A DNA stretch of 64,000 nt from a virus: IMG/VR virus record IMGVR_UViG_3300031369_000001, positions 1-64,000 of that record. One strand, 5' to 3'. Below, in pieces: positions 16,935 to 24,869 of the stretch. The notes below the pieces were generated by a model. That model searched no databases and was not told the origin of the DNA. It worked only from the letters and a program-made list of their open reading frames with translations. The position numbers and the translations under genes were made by a program. Within the stretch, counting starts at the first letter, position 1. Each line of letters starts with the position of its first letter.

Positions 16935-17447
16935 ATGAAAATTGTGATTTTTGCATTACTTATCTGTTATTGTACGGGTTGTGAAACAACCCCTTATGAA
17001 TTGTGGATCGACGATACATGTTCTGATTCAGATCAGGAAGTTATTCGAAATTCTGTTAGTTACCTTAATACGTGGACGAAAAACTTAACAGGTAAAGCTT
17101 TCATCAGTATAGAGGGTACTGACAAAGTGAATCACAGAAAGGCGCTCACTGTTGGGTCTGATCCAGCCTGGGGGAGGGATTTTGTTGTATGTTTTTACGA
17201 TGATCCACAGATGGAGGAATGGGCGGGTTTATTAGGTCATGCATACCAAAATGGTGATGTATGGTTATTTAGATATTTATTATCGGATGAATTATTCACA
17301 CTTACGGTATTGCATGAATTAGGCCATTATATTGGTATGGATGACATAGTATCTCCTGGATCGGTCATGGATGCAATCAATACAGGAAATACTTTTACTG
17401 AAGCAGATAAAATAGAATTTTGTTCGGATGTAAATTGTCATGACTGA
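16935..17447 (+). CDS. lipoprotein with metzincin-type metalloprotease motif
   Basis: About 170 aa from the ATG at 16935 (an in-frame ATG at 16908 would add MKRRTWGIK). The signal MKIVIFALLICYCTGC ends in a lipobox-type TGC. The mature part contains HELGHYIGMDD, which matches the metzincin zinc site HExxHxxGxxD, followed 10 residues later by SVMDA as a Met-turn. The family includes matrixin-like proteases. The protein would sit in the outer or inner membrane and could act on envelope proteins. Lipoproteins with this layout are common in myxobacteria-like hosts, so host origin is plausible. Confidence 0.7.
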   Translation: MKIVIFALLICYCTGCETTPYELWIDDTCSDSDQEVIRNSVSYLNTWTKNLTGKAFISIEGTDKVNHRKALTVGSDPAWGRDFVVCFYDDPQMEEWAGLLGHAYQNGDVWLFRYLLSDELFTLTVLHELGHYIGMDDIVSPGSVMDAINTGNTFTEADKIEFCSDVNCHD

Positions 17448-17715
17448 ATATCATATCAGATTAGTCTTATATGCAAAATTGGTTAATTTAACGCCTGAAT
17501 TAATTTTACAGTTATACAGCGAATCTTATAGTCGATGGATAAAGGATGAACGCATTGCATGGTGCGCTCAAACTGGGCAAATAAAGAATGGGCGATGGAC
17601 CGTTGATCAGAATAACTTATTTGATGAATGGCTTTGTTATAGATGGAATTTTAGTAGGCCAATAGAAATGATTAGGAAATCTATTAGAAGAATTCCTATA
17701 AAACAGAAAGGATAA
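17440..17715 (+). CDS. hypothetical protein with C-terminal RRIPIK motif
   Basis: A 91-aa protein overlapping the metzincin gene by 8 bp. Helical, Trp- and Arg-rich, ending SIRRIPIKQKG, a C-terminal copy of the recurrent basic motif. No family recognised. Confidence 0.55.
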   Translation: MTEYHIRLVLYAKLVNLTPELILQLYSESYSRWIKDERIAWCAQTGQIKNGRWTVDQNNLFDEWLCYRWNFSRPIEMIRKSIRRIPIKQKG

Positions 17716-17720
17716 ATAAT

Positions 17721-18041
17721 ATGAAACGTACGCCAATTAAATCGGTAGAGGTAGTTTACGAAACACCTCCTTTGAGGAAAGAATGTGGGGAGGCTATGTG
17801 TTGGGAATGCATGGGGCATTGGGCAGACGGAAAGGTGGACTGTGAATCAAGGAAATGCCCATTTTATCAATATCAGCCTTACAGAAAATTGGAGCCTGAT
17901 TTTTGGTGGCGTCAATTTAATCCCAAACATAAAGGGAAAGTTACATGGGAAGATTGCAAGCGGGAAATGACTGAGGAGCAAATAGAGGAATTGAAGGAAC
18001 GAGGCCGAAGGTTGGGAGCGAGTAGAAAAGGAAAAAAATAA
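17721..18041 (+). CDS. phage zinc-domain protein (CWECMG type)
   Basis: A 106-aa protein starting MKRTPIKSVEV, an N-terminal copy of the basic motif. Residues 27-45 hold CWECMG...VDCESRKCPFYQYQPYR, the pattern (CxxCmG..x..C...CPLYPYR) of a small zinc module common in phage genomes. A charged helical tail follows. The role of this module is unknown. Confidence 0.65.
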   Translation: MKRTPIKSVEVVYETPPLRKECGEAMCWECMGHWADGKVDCESRKCPFYQYQPYRKLEPDFWWRQFNPKHKGKVTWEDCKREMTEEQIEELKERGRRLGASRKGKK

Positions 18042-18042
18042 G

Positions 18043-18798
18043 ATGAAAAAGCCTATTGAGATTATTGACGTATTTCGTTGTGTTGATATAGACACAACAT
18101 ATATGGAGCCACTTGAAGAGTGGCATTGGATTTCAAAAACACAAAAAGCTCAGCGATGGGCATTGAAGGGAGTGTCAACTAGCGTAATAGATTTTTATAT
18201 TGTAGACAGATCTTTAAATACTTTAATACCGGATGACCATGTAATGGTTGTTGAGTTGTCAAAGAAGGTTGGTAAATATGATCATTCAAAACGCGATCAT
18301 ATTTGCATTAAATTTGTACCCGCACATCAATCTCCATCATCTTGTGTGGGGTTACATTCTTCATGTGATGATGAACAAATTCATCTTCATATCGGTGAAT
18401 TAATGTATTCTTATTTTTATTTTAAGGATTTTGAATTAAAAAACCCAGATCATATTGAAGGTATTGTTAGATGGCATTTTGATCGTTATTATAAATTTCT
18501 AGACAATAGCGATATAAAGAGCGCTGTGGTACAATTATCTGAATATATAGATCAAAATAATTGTACATTGGCTAGTATTAACCGTGCGGCGTCACGTATT
18601 TTATATGATCATGCTAAGGTGAGGGGTTTCCGCAAACTGACCAAACAACAACAGAAGCGTTTAGGTTTATTAGGTCAATGGCATACAGAGGCGGAATATG
18701 CAACGGCTTTATCTAAGATAGAGAATAGTAGGTATCATCCTTCTGGTGTTAGTGATTATTCCTTAAGAGAAAGTAGAGGTGTTGCAGAACATGGATAA
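18043..18798 (+). CDS. hypothetical protein
   Basis: A 251-aa protein MKKPIEIIDVFRCVDIDTTYME... that begins one base after the preceding stop. It is mixed alpha/beta with His-rich patches. The C-terminus SLRESRGVAEHG is encoded by a stretch repeated 220 bp downstream, so its end may have been altered by duplication. No family recognised. Confidence 0.6.
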   Translation: MKKPIEIIDVFRCVDIDTTYMEPLEEWHWISKTQKAQRWALKGVSTSVIDFYIVDRSLNTLIPDDHVMVVELSKKVGKYDHSKRDHICIKFVPAHQSPSSCVGLHSSCDDEQIHLHIGELMYSYFYFKDFELKNPDHIEGIVRWHFDRYYKFLDNSDIKSAVVQLSEYIDQNNCTLASINRAASRILYDHAKVRGFRKLTKQQQKRLGLLGQWHTEAEYATALSKIENSRYHPSGVSDYSLRESRGVAEHG

Positions 18799-19118
18799 TG
18801 TGTCGTTAAAAAAGGAAGAAGGTGCGAATAATGAATAAAGTATTACAACAAATTATCACGGAATTGGAGAAAGAAAAGGGAGAATGGATAGAACGGGCGG
18901 ATAACACCTATGATTGGGCGGTAATACATAAAGCTCATGCACAGGGAACTGTTAGTGGTCTTTCTGATGCTATTTTTATAATTAAAAAATATGTAGAGGT
19001 GTTGCAGAACATGGATAATGTGTCGTTTAAAAAGGAAGAAGGTGTGAATTCAGTGGGCACAGTCCCCTGTGTCTACTGCCAAAGAGATAATGGAAAAGGA
19101 AGGAAGAAGGTGTGAATG
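18778..19118 (+). repeat. direct repeats around a tandem gene duplication
   Basis: GGTGTTGCAGAACATGGATA (near 18778) recurs near 18999, each followed by ATGTGTCGTT and a poly-A/GGAAGAAGGTG run; the GGAAGAAGGTG part recurs again near 19101. The copies bracket two related small genes, which is the footprint of a local duplication. Confidence 0.75.
18831..19115 (+). CDS. hypothetical helical protein, paralogue 1
   Basis: About 94 aa from the ATG at 18831. The core VLQQIITELEKEKGEWIE...GTVSGLSDAIFIIKKY is shared with the next gene. A C-terminal extension SVGTVPCVYCQRDNGKGRKK has no counterpart in the paralogue and follows the repeated stretch, so it is probably acquired. Function unknown. Confidence 0.6.
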   Translation: MNKVLQQIITELEKEKGEWIERADNTYDWAVIHKAHAQGTVSGLSDAIFIIKKYVEVLQNMDNVSFKKEEGVNSVGTVPCVYCQRDNGKGRKKV

Positions 19119-19316
19119 ATGGATAAAACGGTACGGCAACAAATTATTACGGAATTACAACAAAAGAAAGAAGAATGGCTGAAGGAGGCAAATAACTGTT
19201 ACAGTAGTTGGGCTACAGAGTATAAAGCTCTTTCGCAGGGAGCAGCTAGTGGTATTTCCGATGCGATTAATATAATCAAAAAACATATGGAAAGGAATAA
19301 CATTAATGGAAAGTAG
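19119..19316 (+). CDS. hypothetical helical protein, paralogue 2
   Basis: About 65 aa, MDKTVRQQIITELQQKKEEWLKEAN...GAASGISDAINIIKKH. Clearly related to the preceding gene. The gene at 26689 (TLGIADGLLQAFNLI) is a more distant relative by pattern. The start may be either of two adjacent ATGs. Confidence 0.6.
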   Translation: MDKTVRQQIITELQQKKEEWLKEANNCYSSWATEYKALSQGAASGISDAINIIKKHMERNNINGK

Positions 19317-19605
19317 ATATCAACGAAAACAAGAAGAAAAGAAAATGACTCGGATGGAGATGATTAAAGAATTGAAGAACCATGGAATTCTGGTTAATAA
19401 AAAGGCGAATACGGACAGAGTTACAAAAAAGTATTTTGCCTTTAAGGAGGAGCAGCGAAAAAAGAAAGATAAAAAATCAATAGGGCATGTGGTTGTTCGT
19501 AAAATATCAAGGCAAAGGAGGCGTACCATTCAACGTCGTAAAGAGCGCGCTATAGCAGAGATTGGCCGACATGTTGTTCCGAGATATAGAGCAGAAAGAA
19601 AATAG
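19306..19605 (+). CDS. very basic small protein
   Basis: A 99-aa protein with about one third Lys/Arg, including KISRQRRRTIQRRKERAIAE. The start of the central part (MTRMEMIKELKNHGILVNKKANTDRVTKK) looks like a SAP/LEM-type helix-turn-helix. It is a likely nucleic-acid-binding protein. It overlaps the preceding gene by 11 bp. Confidence 0.6.
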   Translation: MESRYQRKQEEKKMTRMEMIKELKNHGILVNKKANTDRVTKKYFAFKEEQRKKKDKKSIGHVVVRKISRQRRRTIQRRKERAIAEIGRHVVPRYRAERK

Positions 19606-19619
19606 AAAGGAGACCAATT

Positions 19620-20465
19620 ATGGATCTAACACACGCGTTAAGGGTTTTTGAAAAAGAAGAAGGTTTTTTTAAAGATAATGTGGAATTGAAATCTGTATTT
19701 CGAAAATTGTCTATGCAAAGGCATCCGGATTGTGGGGGGAGTGAAACAGCCTTTATTGAGTTAACGTCAGCGTATGAATTTTTGTTTGAAAAAATTAAAG
19801 AATTGGGAATTAACACATCTATCTCGGATAAGACTATTGAGGGGGATTTAATTACGTCGTTGGGGAAAGGCTTCCCTATTACGGAGATTGATGTAGGGCC
19901 TTGTGATGTATGTTTAGGAAAAGGATATCATATATACCACGATAAAGGGCAAGTATTGGGTATTGGAGAATGTCCTATTTGTATTGGAGAATGTCCTATT
20001 TGTAATGGCGTAGGGTTATTTTCCTATGCTTGTCGATATTGTAACGGTACGGGAAAATATCGTAAATCAGAGCACCACAATGAGATTGAATGTAAAGTTT
20101 GTAATGGGTTAGGGAGGTTTTATCCTGTTAATAAATTTTGTGATATTAATTTTAAAGAAAATGTCACTATGCAAGATATTGAAGCCTATATAATGAGTAG
20201 AGATAAAACACAATGGATGTCTTTTACAGATCTTTTATCCCATAATAAATTACGTACTAAAAAATGGTATAGGATGCGCATAATCCCTGAAAAGAACAAA
20301 ATTGGGGTAGCATGTAAAAATTGTCAAGGATCTGGTCAAGTGGAAATTAGGTCTGATGACAAACCTTATTACAGTACTTGTTATCATTGCAAAGGATTGG
20401 GGGAAGTTAAATTGAATTTGTGGAATCCAGTTTTAAGAAGGGGGGTTATGAAAGGATATAGGTAA
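19620..20465 (+). CDS. DnaJ-like co-chaperone (J domain plus zinc repeats)
   Basis: A 281-aa protein. Residues about 1-60 form a J domain with the essential HPD (QRHPDCGG) and the helix IV-like FIELTSAYEFLFEKI. Then come CxxCxGxG repeats as in DnaJ: CDVCLGKG, CPICNGVG, CRYCNGTG, CKVCNGLG, CKNCQGSG and CYHCKGLG. The Gly/Phe region and C-terminal substrate domain of full DnaJ are reduced. It could recruit host DnaK for phage assembly or replication. One zinc knuckle is doubled by a 21-bp tandem duplication. Confidence 0.8.
   Translation: MDLTHALRVFEKEEGFFKDNVELKSVFRKLSMQRHPDCGGSETAFIELTSAYEFLFEKIKELGINTSISDKTIEGDLITSLGKGFPITEIDVGPCDVCLGKGYHIYHDKGQVLGIGECPICIGECPICNGVGLFSYACRYCNGTGKYRKSEHHNEIECKVCNGLGRFYPVNKFCDINFKENVTMQDIEAYIMSRDKTQWMSFTDLLSHNKLRTKKWYRMRIIPEKNKIGVACKNCQGSGQVEIRSDDKPYYSTCYHCKGLGEVKLNLWNPVLRRGVMKGYR
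19960..20001 (+). repeat. 21-bp tandem duplication inside DnaJ-like gene
   Basis: Two perfect copies of GTATTGGAGAATGTCCTATT plus T lie head to tail and add seven codons (GECPICI) to a zinc knuckle. The perfect identity indicates a recent event. Confidence 0.9.
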
Positions 20466-20474
20466 GGAATAATT

Positions 20475-20792
20475 ATGAATAATAGGCAGCAAAGATTTAT
20501 TCAGAATAGAAAAAAAGAAGGGAAAAAGAGAAAATCTTTTTGGTGTACTGACTTAGAATGGGGAATTATCTCTTACATTAGACAACATATTGAATTAGAG
20601 TATATTAGTGTACAGGACATGGTGGGAGGAGAAAAATTTGTTGTTTATGAAGATACCATTATACCAATTGGTACAATAATAACGGCTAAAGCTTTTTGGG
20701 TACGTGGGAAATTTAAATGTGTTGTATTTACTTATAAAAATAAGGAATATATGCGAGAAATTAAATATTTAAGGAAACTTACTATAACTTAG
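20475..20792 (+). CDS. hypothetical basic protein
   Basis: A 105-aa protein with a Lys/Arg-rich N-terminus (RFIQNRKKEGKKRKSFW) and a beta-rich C-terminal half. No family recognised. It lies between the DnaJ-like gene and a helical protein. Confidence 0.5.
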   Translation: MNNRQQRFIQNRKKEGKKRKSFWCTDLEWGIISYIRQHIELEYISVQDMVGGEKFVVYEDTIIPIGTIITAKAFWVRGKFKCVVFTYKNKEYMREIKYLRKLTIT

Positions 20793-20802
20793 TGAGGTTT
20801 TC

Positions 20803-21084
20803 ATGCAATCTTTTCAAATTACTGAGGATGGCATTGCACGACGTATTCAGTTAGTTTTAATGAATGAAATGCGACATCGGAAAAACAGAATTTCCGATGA
20901 ATGGCGATTGTTGGAAACTATCTGCGTTTATGAAGCTGTAAAATTAGAATGTGAAAAATTGAGCAGGTTACCTAGTATTTCTATTTATCAAATTATTAGC
21001 GTTATGCAACGAGCTAGAGGTAATCCGGATTTTACATATAGAGTAGCTAAACATTGTGAAGCTTTAATTCTTAGTAGTGCTTGA
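20803..21084 (+). CDS. hypothetical helical protein
   Basis: A 93-aa protein MQSFQITEDGIARRIQLVLMNEMRHRKNR... predicted mostly helical. No family recognised. Its stop codon lies in the -35 region of the next promoter. Confidence 0.5.
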   Translation: MQSFQITEDGIARRIQLVLMNEMRHRKNRISDEWRLLETICVYEAVKLECEKLSRLPSISIYQIISVMQRARGNPDFTYRVAKHCEALILSSA

Positions 21085-21109
21085 ATATACCGGCAAAATG
21101 CCGTATACT
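21081..21109 (+). promoter_or_regulatory. sigma-70 promoter with palindrome in spacer
   Basis: TTGAAT and TATACT are separated by exactly 17 bp. The spacer holds the perfect inverted repeat CGGCA-AAA-TGCCG (21091-21103), a possible repressor site. Confidence 0.6.
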
Positions 21110-21131
21110 ATAAATGAAGTGGTTTATAATA

Positions 21132-21153
21132 TTTAGGTATTTAAATACCTAAA
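21132..21153 (+). promoter_or_regulatory. 22-bp perfect palindrome, candidate operator
   Basis: TTTAGGTATTT followed by AAATACCTAAA is a perfect palindrome just downstream of the promoter at 21081. The core AGGTATTTAAATACCT recurs, whole or as half sites, at 25130-25161, 33555-33580 and 55059-55080, each time in a leader region. This suggests a phage regulon. Confidence 0.6.
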
Positions 21154-21170
21154 TAAAGAAAGGAAATATT

Positions 21171-21407
21171 ATGGAAAAGAAAATGTTGGTTGCGACATAT
21201 ACAAATAGTGTAGGGGAAACTATTTATATCAAGAAGACTTCTAAAAAATACTATGTACATTTAAATTCCGCTAATGGTTCTATTTTAGCTGAAGGAAATT
21301 TTCGGAAGGTGTGCGACGGGGAAATTGTAGTTGGTTATATAGGCAATATGCCTGTAACAATGAATACATTATTGGATATGAATAGCGTTGGGTTAAGGTG
21401 CGAATGA
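21171..21407 (+). CDS. hypothetical small beta-rich protein
   Basis: A 78-aa protein with a strand pattern (MLVATYTNSVGETIYIKKTSKKYYVHLNSANGSIL). First gene after the promoter/operator at 21.1 kb and preceded by AAAGGAAA. No family recognised. Confidence 0.55.
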   Translation: MEKKMLVATYTNSVGETIYIKKTSKKYYVHLNSANGSILAEGNFRKVCDGEIVVGYIGNMPVTMNTLLDMNSVGLRCE

Positions 21408-21829
21408 TGAGAATAGAACGATTAGAAGAATTGATTAAATTCAATGACGCACATGATAGTATTAAGGTTTTTTTGTATTTTGTAGTGCCTTACATGGATT
21501 TTAATACTGATTGCGATATATCTGATAATTATCAGGATACTGTTAATATAGTGCTTATGGGGGGTGAATTTGATCCTTATAGGTTTCTTAAAATTATTGA
21601 ATCTAATAGTTTTGAAATTTCAGATTCATTTTTGAAGAGTACAGGAGAACAGGAAGTAATATTATACTATAGGGGCCATATTATCTATATACCAATTAGT
21701 TGGATATTTGAACGAAAGGAGGGTGCAGATGAAAAATTGTTATGGATAGGTTATGAATTTTTTGAAAAAGGTGAGAAGTACTATCGAGAAAAATTATTAG
21801 ACTATTTGCGAAAAGGAGACACTAAATGA
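21404..21829 (+). CDS. hypothetical acidic protein
   Basis: A 141-aa protein from adjacent ATGs overlapping the preceding stop. Mixed alpha/beta with an acidic, aromatic-rich C-terminus. It overlaps the next lipoprotein gene by 4 bp. No family recognised. Confidence 0.5.
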   Translation: MMRIERLEELIKFNDAHDSIKVFLYFVVPYMDFNTDCDISDNYQDTVNIVLMGGEFDPYRFLKIIESNSFEISDSFLKSTGEQEVILYYRGHIIYIPISWIFERKEGADEKLLWIGYEFFEKGEKYYREKLLDYLRKGDTK

Positions 21830-22305
21830 GGTACATTTTATTATTGATTTTGTTTTGTTCTTTTGCTGCTTGTGAAGATCAAGATTTCGAAATGGATGCT
21901 ATAGAAGATCAAGCAGGACTTACCGTAGTTACTCGTCATAAATGTAGGAATCCCATTGATATCGATAATCAAGACGATGCAGACTATTGGGAGGAGAAAC
22001 CTACTTATTGTATTCAGGGGGATTTGACGGTTGTTAATGCTTCGGCATATTCTGTACGTATGTCTAGTCTTGTAAAGATTTATGGACGATTAGTCGTTGT
22101 GAATAATCATGATTTACAAGATTTACGTTTTGATAAATTGCGATATGTTCGGGATGGAGTATTTATTATTAGTAATCCACGTTTATGTGCAGATTATTTT
22201 ATACCTAGATTATTGATTGCTGCCACTGGGTATAATATAGAGCCATTACCTTCAGGATATTTACTTAGTGATAACGGGTCTTGTACGGGTTATCCTGATA
22301 TCTGA
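21826..22305 (+). CDS. predicted lipoprotein with receptor L-like repeat
   Basis: A 159-aa protein with signal MRYILLLILFCSFAAC, where FAAC is the lipobox. The mature part (YCIQGDLTVVNASAYSVRMSSLVKIYGRLVVVNNHDLQDLRFDKLRYVRDGVFIISNP) repeats short strands in the way of receptor L/leucine-rich solenoids, as found in lipoproteins of myxobacteria-like organisms. It would be displayed on a membrane and might block superinfection or change adhesion. Host capture is plausible. Confidence 0.65.
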   Translation: MRYILLLILFCSFAACEDQDFEMDAIEDQAGLTVVTRHKCRNPIDIDNQDDADYWEEKPTYCIQGDLTVVNASAYSVRMSSLVKIYGRLVVVNNHDLQDLRFDKLRYVRDGVFIISNPRLCADYFIPRLLIAATGYNIEPLPSGYLLSDNGSCTGYPDI

Positions 22306-22403
22306 TTTTTATGGGGGGGATTTTATTATATGAAAGGAATTTATTATTAGGTAAACAAACTATGTAAATATTTAAAGAGGTATTGAGGAATGGTGGATAG
22401 AAC

Positions 22404-22634
22404 ATGGGTAAGCAATTAAAAACAGGTTGGTATTGGTTTAGAAAAAGGAATTTGGAAATAGAGTGGTTACCTGCTTTTGTATTTATTCAAAGAGGTGGTG
22501 AACCTATTTATAAAGTTTTTGGAGATAGTGATTATAAGGCATTAGCTTTAACTGATGAATGGCAATGGGGCGATAGAATACCTAGTTATAATGAGCATTG
22601 TTATCCATGTACGGATTTATTGAAAAGAAAATAA
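22404..22634 (+). CDS. hypothetical Trp-rich protein
   Basis: A 76-aa protein (MGKQLKTGWYWFRKRNLEIEWLPAFVF) with six Trp. It resembles small phage proteins in which a W-Y-W strand pair precedes a GD loop. No named family. Confidence 0.5.
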   Translation: MGKQLKTGWYWFRKRNLEIEWLPAFVFIQRGGEPIYKVFGDSDYKALALTDEWQWGDRIPSYNEHCYPCTDLLKRK

Positions 22635-22644
22635 GGAATAATCA

Positions 22645-22788
22645 ATGCCTGTGAAAGCTAATCAGCTTTATTCTGATAAGAAGAATAAAGAAGTGAAAGA
22701 GATACTGACTGAGGAAGAGATTGATGAAATATTGGCTATGGCTGAAAATATAAAAACTGCTTCATTAAATCAACTTCTAGAAAGATAA
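22645..22788 (+). CDS. hypothetical helical microprotein
   Basis: A 47-aa protein MPVKANQLYSDKKNKEVKEI... with an acidic amphipathic helix. Its stop touches the next start (TAAATG). AAGGA precedes it. No family recognised. Confidence 0.45.
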   Translation: MPVKANQLYSDKKNKEVKEILTEEEIDEILAMAENIKTASLNQLLER

Positions 22789-23067
22789 ATGATCATGGAA
22801 AGAAGTTTAGTGGATAGTTTTAAATTTAAATCTGTTCAAGCCAATTATTTGTATAAGCAATTATTACAAATAGCTGAAGATTTTAAGGTGTCTAGGGAAA
22901 TTAGAGATAATGAATTAGATAAGCTTGATAAAGTTTATGCGCAAAGTCAGAGCGCTATTCGTTATCAAGATATGGTGAGTAATGCTTTTAAAGAAGCAAT
23001 GCAGGTAGAATTAACAATGATAGAAAGTTGTGTATCAATTTTTAAAACATTAAATGATAGTGATTAA
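22789..23067 (+). CDS. hypothetical helical protein
   Basis: A 92-aa, almost entirely helical protein (VQANYLYKQLLQIAEDFKVSREIRDNELDKLDKVY). The second Met at 22795 is an alternative start. No family recognised. Confidence 0.5.
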   Translation: MIMERSLVDSFKFKSVQANYLYKQLLQIAEDFKVSREIRDNELDKLDKVYAQSQSAIRYQDMVSNAFKEAMQVELTMIESCVSIFKTLNDSD

Positions 23068-23115
23068 ATAAAGGAATTTATTATGTTGAACACTAATACA
23101 TTCAAAGGAGTTATT

Positions 23116-23841
23116 ATGAATGAAATCAAAAAAGGTGACTGGGTTTACGCTGAAGATGGTGGAGAGCATGTATTTCAGTGCTCTGGAACAATGGGATTTG
23201 ACGGTCTCGTCGACGGTGGAGATCATTGGTGGCACGAAGAATACTGCTATCGACTAGGGCCTCTGAGGACCGGTGACAAACTCGAAGTAGGAGATAGGGT
23301 GGCGGTGATTAAGCGGTGCGCTACTGCTTATCCTGATATTGGGACAATACATAGGGTCATGGGTTTTTCGTTTGGCAACATTAAAATAGATTTTGCTTCT
23401 GGTCGTATCATGCTGCACAGAGAGCTCGCCCGACTACCGGATTGTACGCAGGATAAACGGTGCGAAACGTCAGACGTAAAAGAAACACACTGTGCAGATG
23501 ATGTTAAAGACGACCAGCCAATACCGTACGTGTTGACCGGCCTGACCATGGAAGCCCCGTGCCCGCACCCTGAGTTTGAGGGATCCACGTGGGATTATTG
23601 TGGAGAAGGATTTAAAATATATTGGGAAAATAATGGATGGATAGCGCATAGCATTAAACCATCAGAAAAATGGAACCCTAGTTTTCCAGTGCATTCTGAT
23701 TCATTGGATTTAGTTACAGAAGAAGACAGTTTTTGGAGACTGGTTGAATTGGCTCCCCAGCAATCTACGCCAGGCAAGAAACTCGAACGACCTAGGAAGC
23801 ACGGTGGAATCAAAACTCCGTGGAATCCCTGGGAGATATAG
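23116..23841 (+). CDS. hypothetical protein with SH3/KOW-like repeats
   Basis: About 241 aa from the ATG at 23116, five bases after AAAGGAG. The N-terminal part has two barrel-like units (KKGDWVYAEDGGEHVFQCSG and KLEVGDRVAVIKRCATAYPDIGTIHRV). The first 480 bp are distinctly GC-richer than the last 250, so the gene looks mosaic. Function unknown. Confidence 0.55.
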   Translation: MNEIKKGDWVYAEDGGEHVFQCSGTMGFDGLVDGGDHWWHEEYCYRLGPLRTGDKLEVGDRVAVIKRCATAYPDIGTIHRVMGFSFGNIKIDFASGRIMLHRELARLPDCTQDKRCETSDVKETHCADDVKDDQPIPYVLTGLTMEAPCPHPEFEGSTWDYCGEGFKIYWENNGWIAHSIKPSEKWNPSFPVHSDSLDLVTEEDSFWRLVELAPQQSTPGKKLERPRKHGGIKTPWNPWEI

Positions 23842-23850
23842 GAGTGAAAA

Positions 23851-24078
23851 ATGATAAGAGAATTTTTAATTAAGGTTACTGTGCCTGAATGGGCTACGTG
23901 TTACGCAATTGATGAGAGTGGGGATGTGTATTACTATGAAAAGAAACCAGTTGCAGATGATGATGAAGACGGGGAGATGTGGATCTCAAAGGGTAGAATG
24001 GAATTCTCAGGAATAACGCTGGAATTGGGCCTATTCGGTGACTGGCGCCAAACTTTGCACGAAATCATAAAAGGATAA
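23851..24078 (+). CDS. small protein of a local paralogous family
   Basis: A 75-aa protein IREFLIKVTVPEWATCYAIDESGDVYYYEKKP... It shares the layout (I.V.VP....AI...GDV) and WRQTL end with the gene at 26483. No known family. Confidence 0.55.
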   Translation: MIREFLIKVTVPEWATCYAIDESGDVYYYEKKPVADDDEDGEMWISKGRMEFSGITLELGLFGDWRQTLHEIIKG

Positions 24079-24083
24079 AAATA

Positions 24084-24476
24084 ATGAAATTTTGTATGAA
24101 GAAAGAAAATGTAGTTAAAGCTATGAAAGAAAAGGTGTCTTTGTATTTAGTAAATACTTCTAATAAATACAGTATGTATTGCACACCTATTCTTGTTACA
24201 TCAGTTGAGGGCTCCCATGATGAAATGCGCGTTACTTTCGAGTATATGCATTTTTGTAAAACAGGAGAAAGTTGTCCATGGTCAAAAGATGAATTTTTGT
24301 TTGAAACAGAAGAAGAAGCTTTAAGGTATATGTATAAAGAAATGAAACAATATATAGATAGTAAAGTGTTTTATTTAAATTCAGTAATTAATGATTTCAA
24401 TAAGAAAATTGTTAAAGCAGGTAAGCAGTTAGCTTTAATTACTCATCAGTATATAGGAGATGAAAATAGAGATTAA
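24084..24476 (+). CDS. member of local paralogous family (FxTEEEA type)
   Basis: A 130-aa protein. A beta-rich first half (VSLYLVNTSNKYSMYCTPILVTSVEG) leads to FLFETEEEALRYMYKEMKQY and a helical end with NSVINDFNKKI. The same order, including FKTEEEAIDF and NNAIRG, is seen in the protein at 25221. It is part of a run of related genes at 24-31 kb. Confidence 0.55.
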   Translation: MKFCMKKENVVKAMKEKVSLYLVNTSNKYSMYCTPILVTSVEGSHDEMRVTFEYMHFCKTGESCPWSKDEFLFETEEEALRYMYKEMKQYIDSKVFYLNSVINDFNKKIVKAGKQLALITHQYIGDENRD

Positions 24477-24517
24477 ATTTAAAAAAATTAATATTACAAG
24501 TCTATAGAAGGCAGTAA

Positions 24518-24793
24518 GTGATGAGAAAAAGATTACGAAAGAAATTAGGATTAAAAGAGTTTATTAATTTTGCTTTTTATATTTATATTACTTTAAAAGA
24601 TGAATTCAATACTAAAGAACATTTAAAAGTAGTATTAGAGTACTTAATTACTTTTTGTGAAAGATATGGTTTGCATACTGGCGGAGTATCTAGAATTAGA
24701 ATGAATGATAAGCAATATAACATTAAGCATTTTATCACTAGTGATAAATGTTTTTATATAATGAATTGGCGCCAAATTTTTTTGTATACATAA
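24518..24793 (+). CDS. hypothetical protein, possibly shortened by a stop
   Basis: A 91-aa helical, basic protein (MRKRLRKKLGLKEFINFAFYIYITLKD). After the TAA stop the same frame stays open for 21 codons (LEELESVKQVVCEDVTRLG) before a TAG, which may be a remnant of a longer ancestor. Confidence 0.5.
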   Translation: MMRKRLRKKLGLKEFINFAFYIYITLKDEFNTKEHLKVVLEYLITFCERYGLHTGGVSRIRMNDKQYNIKHFITSDKCFYIMNWRQIFLYT

Positions 24794-24869
24794 TTAGAGG
24801 AACTAGAATCAGTAAAACAAGTAGTGTGTGAGGACGTAACTCGTTTAGGATTAAGGTAGGAGTTTACTA

